64,000 nucleotides of DNA. Origin: Metabacillus litoralis (lineage in GTDB: Bacteria > Bacillota > Bacilli > Bacillales > Bacillaceae). The position numbers were made by a program, and so were the translations under genes. Position 1 is the first letter of the stretch, and each line of letters begins with the position of its first letter. Positions 25,872 to 33,553 of the stretch are shown here, one piece after another. The notes under the pieces were generated by a model that had not been told where the DNA came from, did no database searches, and worked only from the letters and a program-made list of their open reading frames with translations. Where the stretch lies: positions 1,919,501-1,983,500 of the forward strand of contig NZ_CP033043.1 of the NCBI RefSeq assembly GCF_003667825.1. The letters run 5' to 3'.

Positions 25872-25992
25872 TTAATCATCTGATTCCTGGAGCGCTTGCT
25901 TAGCTAAAGGCAACAGTTCATCCAGTTCAGACTTTGAAATAATTCCTAGTTTTCTGGAACTTTTAATAGTAATTCTGAGATTTTTGTACAAA
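25872..25992 (-). pseudogene. Short coding remnant
   Basis: An open stretch of about 38 codons without a normal start reads NLRITIKSSRKLGIISKSELDE and ends LLPLAKQALQESDD before a stop. The helical, acidic end resembles the tail of a small protein. It may be the 3-prime end of a lost immunity gene. Nothing more can be said. Confidence 0.3.
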
Positions 25993-25996
25993 AGCC

Positions 25997-26221
25997 TTAT
26001 TTATTTCTTGTCTCTTCCTCCACATCTGAAGGCCACTGACCTGTTTCAGCGTAAATCATTACTTCATAAGCGTCTTGATCTGATTTAAACGCTTTTTCCA
26101 TATTGCATTTAGAAATAGAATAAAAAACTGGCTCATTATATGGTTCCTGTACCCAAAAGATTTGATATTTTCCATCTTTCTCAATAATTGTAAAGCTATC
26201 TCCACGATGTATTGTTTCCAT
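25997..26221 (-). CDS. Small protein in the immunity gene cluster, unknown
   Basis: 74 residues: METIHRGDSFTIIEKDGKYQ, then FWVQEPYNEPVFYSISKCNM and a helix FKSDQDAYEVMIYAETGQWP with an acidic tail. The pattern of a short beta sheet followed by a helix with a DxxAYE core recalls small Imm-type immunity proteins in this cluster (29499 and 33284) without clear identity. GGAGG lies eight bases before the chosen ATG. It is probably an orphan immunity gene; the function is not shown. Confidence 0.55.
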   Translation of the reverse strand: METIHRGDSFTIIEKDGKYQIFWVQEPYNEPVFYSISKCNMEKAFKSDQDAYEVMIYAETGQWPSDVEEETRNK

Positions 26222-27181
26222 TCTTTCTACCTCCATTGGTTATATATATCTGTTTATATTTAAGACAATAGAAATAAATTTCCAATCCTTTCATTTCGTC
26301 TAAGAGATTTTAAAGTCCATCAGAAAATTTTTCAAATATCTCTTTAATACTATTTAATGATGTTGCAATCTTAATCTTTTTTTGAACATTGAATCACATG
26401 TTCATACTTCAACTACTTTTTGAAAGAATATATAAAACCCATGCTGATTTATATTTATCTATAAATACATCTACTTTGTTTTCTTTATCTCTAACAAGTT
26501 CTAAAAGCTCATAATGTTATGATTAGTATTTATTAATATACCTGTTTCTTAATTATAGTATTTAGGATTATCAAATACATCCTTATAGTTTAAATACAAC
26601 TCATCATTTGGAGGATACTTCCAACCAGATATTTTAACCTTATCCTTTCAGAAATTACTTGTTTAACATTACCCGCAACTTATGTTGTAATCTTATAAGC
26701 TAAAAATGAAAAAAGTCAGTCATTTAACCATCCTATTAAACTACTTCTTTTTCTTGCACTATCGGCAATTATAGGCTGTTTTATGCTTCATCATGCAATA
26801 AACATCACAAGTCTTCTAATTATGCAAATTATGCCATTTTGCGATACTCTTTCTGGTTCAGTTTCCATAGAGCTAAAACGGTTCTCCATGACGGACCTAC
26901 CTTCAAGAGCTATGAATTTCATAAAACATTGTTCAATGTCGTTCAAAGTTTAAATTACTTACTAAAAAACACCTGTTGCCTAAAAGACAATCAAGTGCTT
27001 TATAGTTAGCTATATAAAGTAATTCATTACTATTCCTATCTTCAAACCCAAAATTCAGTTTAATACATTTTAAATTCATTGGTTAAACTTAAATACTCTT
27101 ACTTCCTTAAAAACTTTTGAACTTTCTACCACAAGAGATCTCTTATATCATTTCATAATATTAAGTTACATTCGAAGTTAG
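26222..27181. other. 960-base degenerate stretch with toxin-like scraps
   Basis: No intact gene is seen. On the minus strand 26549-26640 reads KISGWKYPPNDELYLNYKDV and ends FDNPKYYN before a stop, which looks like the tail of a secreted toxin (WxYPPND recalls the TNT entry motif). At 26700-26960 both strands have open stretches of about 50-80 codons that resemble no family I know. The rest is very AT-rich. It reads as decayed toxin, immunity or mobile DNA. Confidence 0.5.
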
Positions 27182-27469
27182 TTATCCCAGCTTCTTATAT
27201 AACTCATATAAATCTAATAATTGAACTCCAAGTTCGCTATTAAAATCCCAAGTATCGGTAATAACCCTTGGATATGATGGGATATGACTTTTAGATTCAA
27301 TCATTATTTCTATATCTTTATAGAAACTTTCAAGTTGACTTATTGTCCCATCTTTACCTTGCCCTAATTTGTGAGCTTTAATTTCACACTCTAACTTTAT
27401 TTTTACTTTTTCAGCTTCCTTGATAAAGTTTAAGGTTTTATTAAGTCGTCTAGGTTCGTTATATACCAT
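27182..27469 (-). CDS. Probable immunity protein of the adjacent orphan toxin cassette
   Basis: 95 residues, mainly helical: RRLNKTLNFIKEAEKVKIKL, LECEIKAHKLGQGKDGTISQ, then ESFYKDIEIMIESKSHIPSY and a C-terminal DFNSELGVQLLDLYELYKKL. The first 40 bases overlap the 3-prime end of the toxin cassette in another frame, so translation is coupled, as is usual for toxin-immunity pairs. GGAG precedes the ATG inside the toxin gene. The family is not assigned. Confidence 0.7.
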   Translation of the reverse strand: MVYNEPRRLNKTLNFIKEAEKVKIKLECEIKAHKLGQGKDGTISQLESFYKDIEIMIESKSHIPSYPRVITDTWDFNSELGVQLLDLYELYKKLG

Positions 27470-28428
27470 TGTTCTACTTCTCCAATATATTGATTACCCA
27501 TTTGAAACTGCGGGCCAGCTTTTCCTTTAATTATAATTGTGTGTGGTTTAACTTGACATTGTTGAATACCTGTCATTCTGTTCCAATCTGGTGGAAGAGC
27601 TAAATTACTTCTATTCACTTGTGGCGAAAATGTTTCAAATAAATATCTCCCTTTTGCACTAGCATTAATGTCATCATAAAATCTTAAACCATAAGTATTT
27701 GTACCAGCAACATCGAGCTTAATTGTACCTATTTCAAACGATTCTAATGTAGTCTTTCTGAATTGACGTGGTACTCCTTGTGATTTTAAATAATCAGATG
27801 CTTGTTTTACACCGTTATATGGGTCATTAAGTTTAACCGTACCCTCTACACCCTCTTCATTCCCCTTTCGCTTTCCTTCAATAGAACCATTAATATTAGG
27901 TCTATTTCTCAGCAAAATTGAAGATGCTCCTCCGACACCTAATGTTATCACGCTTAAACTATTCAACCAGTGCTCCTTTGAAAGGAGATCCTCAGGATTG
28001 AATGTACCATTGATTATATCTGCAGAACCAAAAGTTAAATAGTTTAAAAAGTCATAGAAAGAGTCTGTAGAGTTATTGTAACGAAGTTTTGCCCCTTCCC
28101 AAGTGACTTTCACTCCATCTAGACCACCCAGTGTAAGATAATTAGCAAAGTCATATGGAGAATCAAACATTTTATCGGCTCTAGTTTCGAGACCGTACCA
28201 GACATCTTGACCTATCTCTTTAAAACTATTCAAAGATTTATCAAAAAAATTTAATTCTTCATTTTCCTTTTTTTCTACTTTCTCGGGCGAAACTTTTAAT
28301 AAACCATACCTCATATATAGTAGCATTGTGTAATTCAATCGTTCATTTTTGCTCAGCTGTGATCCCGTTAAAGGATCAAATCCATAGATTGTACGAAGTA
28401 AATCATTATAACCAGAGAATTCAGCCAT
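27430..28428 (-). CDS. Orphan LXG-toxin cassette: shared linker plus unassigned toxin end, no LXG domain
   Basis: 332 residues that begin at AEFSGYNDLLR, the middle of the full-length LXG effector (33554-35650). Residues 1-205 repeat its linker almost residue for residue (FKEIGQDVWYGLETRADKMF to SIEGKRKGNE). The last 125 residues differ: GVKQASDYLKSQGVPRQFRK, YGLRFYDDINASAKGRYLFE, LALPPDWNRMTGIQQCQVKP, GQYIGEVEQWYITNLDDLIK-type end; no fold is assigned. The N-terminal secretion domain is missing and no ribosome site precedes the ATG, so it is probably a silent replacement end, active only after recombination with the main gene. Confidence 0.75.
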   Translation of the reverse strand: MAEFSGYNDLLRTIYGFDPLTGSQLSKNERLNYTMLLYMRYGLLKVSPEKVEKKENEELNFFDKSLNSFKEIGQDVWYGLETRADKMFDSPYDFANYLTLGGLDGVKVTWEGAKLRYNNSTDSFYDFLNYLTFGSADIINGTFNPEDLLSKEHWLNSLSVITLGVGGASSILLRNRPNINGSIEGKRKGNEEGVEGTVKLNDPYNGVKQASDYLKSQGVPRQFRKTTLESFEIGTIKLDVAGTNTYGLRFYDDINASAKGRYLFETFSPQVNRSNLALPPDWNRMTGIQQCQVKPHTIIIKGKAGPQFQMGNQYIGEVEQWYITNLDDLIKP

Positions 28429-28555
28429 ATTAAACTTAGCATTATTCCAATTTCCTATTGTCTACTAACTAGATCGTTTAATTTTGTGATTACTTAAAGA
28501 GTTTTCAAGTCTTTGGCATCATACATCTGTTTTGGTTTCTTTCTCAAATAAATAC

Positions 28556-28590
28556 AAAAGGTGGTCGTTAGATATTCTACGACTACCACA
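28556..28590 (-). terminator. Probable terminator after the 201-aa gene
   Basis: On the minus strand GTGGTAGTCGT pairs with ACGACCACC over about ten bases with a bulge, followed by TTTTG. It lies just past the stop of the gene at 28601. Confidence 0.6.
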
Positions 28591-28600
28591 TTAAGTTGTC

Positions 28601-29206
28601 TTATTTAATAAATATCTCTATATCATCATCGCTAAATTTCCTTTTTAATACCCCACTTTCTATATATGTCTTTTCTACCAATTTTAGTAAGTGAAAAGAA
28701 TATGTCAGTCTGTACATTACAAAAACACCTCTTTCGTTATTTAAGGGCTTTGTAGAAAATTTAATTTTATTTTTTTGATCTATATAACTTACTACAATCT
28801 GACCATTAAGCATCTCAGCAAATACTGATTGTGGCGTCATTTTATCAAAACAATAACATTCCTTCATAATGCCTAAAGTATCAAAATATTTTTTGGTTTC
28901 TTCGAAAGTTCGTATATTTCTTATAGAATTATTTGGAGTATGAATTTTATTTATATAGAACTTTCTTAAAGTCTTTAGAAAAAAATATTTAACCGCTTCC
29001 TCTTTGTAATGAAATCTTTTCATTTCTTTTTTATCGGGAGATGGCCTATTTTCAAAGTTCATCTCGGAGTAATACCATTCACCATTGTTACTCTCTATTT
29101 GATTATAATTTTCATAGTATCCTGCTTTTTCTCTTATATATGAATCACTAACAATAAGTTTTATACCTAACTCATTACAAATTTTAAATAATTGTTCTCT
29201 ATCCAA
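28601..29206 (-). CDS. Probable orphan immunity protein (201 aa), unknown family
   Basis: 201 residues, soluble, rich in Lys, Phe and Tyr. Recognisable stretches are LFKICNELGIKLIVSDSYIR, EWYYSEMNFENRPSPDKKEM, a helix EEAVKYFFLKTLRKFYINK, and PQSVFAEMLNGQIVVSYIDQ. It lies within the immunity cluster but no matching toxin end is present directly upstream. Small alpha/beta proteins of this kind are common as immunity proteins in LXG loci, which is an inference from position. It has a plausible ribosome site (GGAGAGATACC) and its own terminator. Confidence 0.6.
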   Translation of the reverse strand: MDREQLFKICNELGIKLIVSDSYIREKAGYYENYNQIESNNGEWYYSEMNFENRPSPDKKEMKRFHYKEEAVKYFFLKTLRKFYINKIHTPNNSIRNIRTFEETKKYFDTLGIMKECYCFDKMTPQSVFAEMLNGQIVVSYIDQKNKIKFSTKPLNNERGVFVMYRLTYSFHLLKLVEKTYIESGVLKRKFSDDDIEIFIK

Positions 29207-29498
29207 AGGTATCTCTCCTTCATTACTCGATTATTTTCTCTCTGACTTGAGTGGAGATACGTATATACTAAACAACTTTCAATTCCCCATCCTCCCGTTA
29301 CATAATTTGAGTAACGCTTTTTAATGAATAGCGAGTATTATAAGACCATATCTAGCAAAAATACAATACAAAACTTTAAGCCAAGGTAGCACAAGTGAAC
29401 ACTTTTACATTATCCAGTGTTTATCGCAACGAGCTTTAAGTTCAAGTATTTTCTAAGCTTTCATGTTTTGGTTTGAAAGTTTCATTGGATTGTAAAAA

Positions 29499-29747
29499 CT
29501 ATAGCTCCCTTAATATTTTATAAGCTCTTAATCTATCAATAAAATCATCTAATGCTTCTTCCTCGTCCGCATAGGTATCTTGTGAATTTGTAATCTTGCT
29601 AGCCCTTTCATCTGTTACATAAACAATCCATTTATCATTCTCATGCCTTAAAACAACTTCATTTTCTCTATTATCCCTTACTTCATTTATATTATAATCT
29701 TGTAATTTCTCCTCATGTATAATTCTTATTGCCTCTTTTATATTCAT
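29499..29747 (-). CDS. Imm59-like immunity protein
   Basis: 82 residues: MNIKEAIRIIHEEKLQDYNI, then VVLRHENDKWIVYVTDERA and an acidic helix ADEEEALDDFIDRLRAYKIL. The order helix - KWIVYxxxER strand - EEEAxDxFxxxL helix matches my recollection of Imm59, and the protein at 33284 has the same plan. It follows the stop of a broken toxin end (29759) by about ten bases with AGGAGG between them, so it is the surviving partner of that toxin. Confidence 0.6.
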   Translation of the reverse strand: MNIKEAIRIIHEEKLQDYNINEVRDNRENEVVLRHENDKWIVYVTDERASKITNSQDTYADEEEALDDFIDRLRAYKILREL

Positions 29748-29758
29748 GGTTTATCCTC

Positions 29759-30055
29759 CTATTTAATTTCCTTAAGCAAACCTAATCTTTCTAATTATTC
29801 AACCGTATGACTAAACTCATAATGAACGGCTCCTCCTTCTTCCCAACCTTCAACAGCTGCCGCATTTCCTTTATATGATACAAGCCTGCTATGCTCCTTG
29901 GCTTCCATACAAAGGTAAACTTTTCTCTTGTAATTTCCTTAGTTTACTTTGTAACTCGTATACTTGCTTGTGTAATTTATCAAAGCTTTGATATCCATCG
30001 GGCTTTCTATTCAAATAGGTCGGGTTTTGATTGGAAATCCGCAAAAATCGAAGAT
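29759..30055 (-). pseudogene. Broken toxin C-terminal end preceding the Imm59-like gene
   Basis: Minus-strand coding scraps in two frames. One reads DGYQSFDKLHKQVYELQSKL, continues RKLQEKSLPLYGSQGA and stops. The next frame reads SYKGNAAAVEGWEEGGAVHY, then EFSHTVE, a stop codon, and LERLGLLKEIK to a final stop that touches the ribosome site of the Imm59-like gene. The GNAAAxxxWEEGGAxHYEF and final LxxLGLL resemble the end of TNT-type domains. At least one frameshift and one nonsense codon make it inactive. Confidence 0.65.
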
Positions 30056-30102
30056 AAAAAACAGGTCAATCTTAGTAGAATGTGACCATAATTGACCTGT
30101 TT
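30056..30102 (-). terminator. Terminator with a 12-base stem
   Basis: AAACAGGTCAAT (30059-30070) pairs perfectly with ATTGACCTGTTT (30091-30102) around a 20-base loop. On the minus strand it runs into TTTTTTATC, so it would end the transcript from the gene at 30252. The remaining 150 bases up to that gene show nothing. Confidence 0.8.
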
Positions 30103-30251
30103 AATTTAACGTGTTTGCTTTGCCTAGTATATAAGATTCAATCAATGTTGTGGGTACAAATTGAATTATCAAAATCCTTATCTGGTATTACATGTTTAAA
30201 GTGTTTTATTGGTTGGATAATTAGTTCATTCAGCACTGTGTAACCTACTTT

Positions 30252-30542
30252 TCAAGTAAATATATCTTTAAGCATAGCCTCGGCCTTATCCATTTCACCA
30301 AGCACTGGATTCATATAATCACTGTACGATTCCAAATATGCCCTTACTAAACCACTGATCCTGAACATGTCTTTCCTTAGATCTTCAATATTACCGCTCT
30401 CCAAGATATCATTAGCATGTTGATAACGTGAAATAATCATTTCGAGCATGGGTGTAGGTTGTGTACTATACTTCTCCTTTAAAAGAGCTAGTACCTTTCT
30501 TAACTGTATAAGTAATCTATCCTGCTTTTCATCTTTTGACAT
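30252..30542 (-). CDS. Small all-helical protein in the immunity cluster
   Basis: 96 residues, almost wholly helical: KDEKQDRLLIQLRKVLALLK, STQPTPMLEMIISRYQHAND, IEDLRKDMFRISGLVRAYLE and a final EMDKAEAMLKDIF. It follows a toxin-like coding scrap (30586-30717) on the same strand, so it is probably a surviving immunity gene. GGAG lies close before the chosen ATG (the longer frame has no ribosome site). No family is recalled. Confidence 0.6.
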   Translation of the reverse strand: MSKDEKQDRLLIQLRKVLALLKEKYSTQPTPMLEMIISRYQHANDILESGNIEDLRKDMFRISGLVRAYLESYSDYMNPVLGEMDKAEAMLKDIFT

Positions 30543-30585
30543 TCCCTTCTCCTTCCTTATCTGCATGGGACTTCCCTAATTTCTT

Positions 30586-30717
30586 TTATCCATTCATATG
30601 TGTTATTTTATGCCATGATGGTAGTACCACTTGTTCCATAATAGTTACGTTGTTATCAATTGCTGTAGCATATTTAGGGTTAATCTCCGGTACACCTTTA
30701 CCTGTACCCTTATTTGA
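30586..30717 (-). pseudogene. Toxin-like coding remnant
   Basis: 44 open codons with no start: NKGTGKGVPEINPKYATAID, NNVTIMEQVVLPSWHKITHM, NG, then a stop. The GTGK beginning mirrors the point where toxin ends join the linker in cassette 2 (GTGKADPSE near 31890). It is probably the last part of a deleted toxin end lying in front of the helical protein gene at 30252. The bases from here to 30955 otherwise hold only the hairpin at 30809. Confidence 0.45.
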
Positions 30718-30808
30718 CTATGAAAGCAGCATTAGTGTATGAAGTATTTATATGTTATTACATGCTGGAAGCATCGGATTAAGGAGTGATTATTCCTATA
30801 AATAAAAT

Positions 30809-30848
30809 AAGCTCTTCAGAGAGCATTGTTCTCCAAAGAGCTTTTTTT
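30809..30848 (-). terminator. Terminator after the immunity gene at 30956
   Basis: AAGCTCTT and AAGAGCTT form the base of the stem, with GGAGA/TCTC continuing it. On the minus strand it ends in ATTTTATTT and on the plus strand in a longer T run, so it may act both ways. Confidence 0.6.
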
Positions 30849-30955
30849 CAAATAGCTACAATAAGTCACTTCATTTGGCGGAATAAGGAATGTTCCCTTC
30901 ATTTACCCAAACACCAACAGATACGAACTTCATTACTAGTTGAACAATTTATCCA

Positions 30956-31405
30956 TTATTTATCCTGCTCATAATAATTTATTATTATTCCAATATCCCC
31001 ACTTCTTGGATCATAATATGATAATACCTCACCCCAACTATAATTATATTCTATATTTGCTTGGTTGATTTCAGTTGGATGACCCAATTGATTTATTAAC
31101 CATTCATCATGACTTTTCCTTTTTATTTCTACTTTATCAGCTGACCAGTTTTCATAAGAATTCTTTAATTTTGGGTCAGCATTTTTTAACTCGATTGATG
31201 AGATGTAGCTCTTTTTAAATACAGTCCTTATCCAAAATGATAGTTCATTTATGATTTGTGGATTTTTGAAATTATACCTTTCAATATCTCCATTGGCATA
31301 AGTATTTACTTCAGATGAAAATATGTTCATAAAACTACCATTATTCATTCCATGATATATTTTTTTATTATTAATTATTATTTCCCCTGTATTTAATCCC
31401 ATCAT
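30956..31405 (-). CDS. Probable immunity protein paired with the toxin end at 31419
   Basis: 149 residues: TGEIIINNKKIYHGMNNGSF, a middle FWIRTVFKKSYISSIELKNA, KRKSHDEWLINQLGHP, then YNYSWGEVLSYYDPRSGDIG and IIINYYEQDK. It starts 13 bases after the stop of a toxin end, with GGAGGAG before the ATG, which is the standard toxin-immunity spacing. The broken gene at 25333 is its relative. The family is not named; the xxSHDEWLxxxLG and WGxVxSxYDP boxes define it. Confidence 0.7.
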   Translation of the reverse strand: MMGLNTGEIIINNKKIYHGMNNGSFMNIFSSEVNTYANGDIERYNFKNPQIINELSFWIRTVFKKSYISSIELKNADPKLKNSYENWSADKVEIKRKSHDEWLINQLGHPTEINQANIEYNYSWGEVLSYYDPRSGDIGIIINYYEQDK

Positions 31406-31418
31406 TCTCCTCCTATTG

Positions 31419-32500
31419 CTATTTTAATCCTTCTAGGACATCCATCATATTATTATAATCGCTTAAATTCATCTTATAATTATTCAATTCTATTACCTCA
31501 GATTCAATTTTCATTATTTTCCCCGTCTTTACCAATTCATTAAAATCAGGAATGAACATTTGTGGTAATCCACCATCACCAAATTGTGGATTAGCCTTAG
31601 TTATTCCATAGGCTACATTTGTATCTTCTGTTATTTCATAAGCCATCATTTTACTTCTATACTCAGCAGCATCCATTCCATCTTCCCAATATGGTTTTAC
31701 TTGTAATCCTTCAAATAATTTTCTTGAATCACCATTTACTCTTTCAACTGCATTTTTAGTCGTTGCATATTCTGTTGGATATGGTTCACCTACATATATT
31801 ACTTTCCCCTTTTTTAGTGTAATGTTTCGATACTTGTCTACCCCCACATACGGGAAATTTCCTTGCCAACTTTGAGCTATTTCAGACGGATCAGCTTTAC
31901 CCGTACCCTAAACACCATTTTCATTCCCCTTTCGCTTCCCTTCAATAGAACCATTAATATTCGGTCTATTTTTCAGCAAAACTGAAGATGCTCCTCCGAC
32001 ACCTAATGTTATCACGCTTAAACTATTCAACCAGTGCTCCTTTGAAAGGAGATCCTCAGGATTGAATGTACCATTGATTATATCTGCAGAACCAAAAGTT
32101 AAATAGTTTAAAAAATCATAGAAAGAGTCAGTAGATTTATTGTAACGAAGTTTTGCCCCTTCCCAAGTGACTTTCGCTCCATTTAGCCCACCCAGTGTAA
32201 GATAGTTAGTAAAGTCATATGGAGAATCAAACATTTTATCGGCTCTAGTTTTGAGACCGTTCCAGACATCTTGACCTATCTCTTTAAAACTATTCAAAGA
32301 TTTATCAAAAAAATTTAATTCTTCATTTTCCTTTTTTCTACTTTCTCGGGCGAAACTTTTAATAAACCATACCTCATATATAGTAGCATTGTGTAATTCA
32401 ATCGTTCATCTTTACTCAGCTGTGATCCCGTTACAGGATCAAATCCATATATTGCACGAAGTAAATCATTATAACCAGAGAATTCAGCCACATTAAACGC
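31419..32500 (-). pseudogene. Second orphan LXG-toxin cassette, broken
   Basis: It starts at AEFSGYNDLLR (about 32490) like the other linker copies. One T is missing from a run near 32335 (six here, seven in the other two copies), which shifts the frame, and a GAG codon has become TAG in the GVEG box (about 31911), which stops it again. After this stop the frame reads GTGKADPSEIAQSWQGNF and then a 145-residue toxin end with ITLKKGKVIYVGEPYPTEYA, TTKNAVERVNGDSRKLFEGL and GDGGLPQMFIPDFNELVKTG. The toxin end itself is open and could be revived by recombination. Its activity is not assigned. Confidence 0.75.
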
Positions 32501-32691
32501 AGCATCATTCCCAATTGTCTTTTCTATACTAACTGGATCGTTTAATTTAGTGATTACCTAATGAAATTTAAAGCCTTTGGCATCATGCATCTGTTTTGGT
32601 AAAGATTACTTGATATCATGCATGGATAACAAAAGATAGTTGTATCCTGTTTTTAACCATTAATTCATTCGTCACTAGGTCTATAAATAAG

Positions 32692-32721
32692 AACCCTGAA
32701 AAGCGACAGCTAATCAGGGTT
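32692..32721 (-). terminator. Possible terminator in the decayed stretch
   Basis: AACCCTGA and TCAGGGTT form a perfect eight-base stem with a 14-base loop. On the minus strand it is followed by CTTATTTATAG, a poor T run. It sits just past the broken gene at 32750. Confidence 0.5.
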
Positions 32722-32749
32722 AAATAATAGTTATATAACTGAATTTCTA

Positions 32750-33030
32750 CTAATATGTCTTTTCTTCAAACAAGTCTTCTAAGGCTTCTGTTCCTTCTCT
32801 CTCAACAAATAATAACTCTTTTGTAGAAATTCGTACTACAAGTAACCATGTAACTTTCTTACCTATAAAGTCTAGGGAAATATGCTTTTTCTATAAAAAG
32901 GTGAAGTAAATAATACATGTTCCATTTCACTATCTGAATAGTACATTCTTACTGCCCCTTTAATATTTCACCATGTGTGATAGGAGAACTGATTGCCACC
33001 TTCTCTATTCCTAAGTTTAAGATTATAACA
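32750..33030 (-). pseudogene. Decayed small gene, probably immunity-type
   Basis: Reading the minus strand, RNREGGNQFSYHTW meets a stop, then NIKGAVRMYYSDSEMEHVLF continues to TSPF, where a frameshift leads to KKHISLDFIGKKVTWLLVVR, ISTKELLFVEREGTEALEDL and FEEKTY. The last part (strand, then EREGTEALEDLFEE helix) has the plan of the Imm59-like genes. One stop and one frameshift make it a pseudogene. Between here and 33283 only the GC-rich patch at 33186 stands out. Confidence 0.55.
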
Positions 33031-33185
33031 TAGGGTAAAGTTAATCTTGATAAAACTAATAAAAAACCTTTGCGAGTAGAAATTGACGGGGCCAGTGCAA
33101 CCATGTTTGAACTCTTTTCGTATGTAATATCTACATTTGCTTTTAATATTACAAATACAAAGTTGCATTATCACCATTATATTAG

Positions 33186-33250
33186 CTTGCCTGAGGCATG
33201 AGACCTGTCAGGCGCTTCATCATGCTGTAGGCGGTCTTCCATCCACATTG
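33186..33250. other. GC-rich foreign-looking patch
   Basis: About 65 bases with clearly higher GC than the surrounding 30 percent or so DNA (GCTTGCCTGAGGCATGAGAC onward to TTCCATCCACATTGG). No intact reading frame of useful length is present. A 12-base piece (GCTTCATCATGC) recurs in the degenerate stretch near 26790. It may be a scrap of a mobile element. Confidence 0.4.
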
Positions 33251-33283
33251 GTTTCATTTTAAAAATTAACAGTGTTTCGTATA

Positions 33284-33541
33284 TTAACTATTCCCAGATA
33301 AATAGTTATGTCTACTTAGGAGTAATTCATAAAAATAATCAAATGCTTGATTCTCGTGTAAAAACTCTTTAATTACATAATGTCCTCCTCTCTCCTTTGT
33401 TTTATAAATTTTCCAAACACCATTGTCAAATGCACACCCCATAACAAGTGGTTCATCCGTAATATTATCAATCACTACTATATACTCACCTAAATTAAAT
33501 TTTCTCGATTCATATATCGTTAGGAACTCTTGCTTTGTCAC
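33284..33541 (-). CDS. Imm59-like immunity protein for the LXG-TNT effector
   Basis: 85 residues: TKQEFLTIYESRKFNLGEYI, VVIDNITDEPLVMGCAFDNG, VWKIYKTKERGGHYVIKEF, then a helix ENQAFDYFYELLLSR. It has the Imm59-like order (helix, WKIYxxxERG strand, EAFDYFYELL helix). GTG start with AAGGAGG upstream, 12 bases after the effector stop. It should neutralise the NAD-glycohydrolase end of that effector in the cytoplasm. Confidence 0.65.
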   Translation of the reverse strand: MTKQEFLTIYESRKFNLGEYIVVIDNITDEPLVMGCAFDNGVWKIYKTKERGGHYVIKEFLHENQAFDYFYELLLSRHNYLSGNS

Positions 33542-33553
33542 ATTACAGCCTCC

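Noticed and set aside
26700..26960. Transposase gene remnant
   Set aside because: Open stretches exist on both strands but none matches a transposase motif I can name; left as degenerate DNA.
29891..30085. 64-residue plus-strand gene
   Set aside because: It lies opposite the broken toxin end and its terminator, and has no ribosome site.
32968..33177. 69-residue minus-strand gene
   Set aside because: It has no ribosome site, and its end runs into the decayed gene at 32750; it is taken as part of that remnant plus chance sequence.
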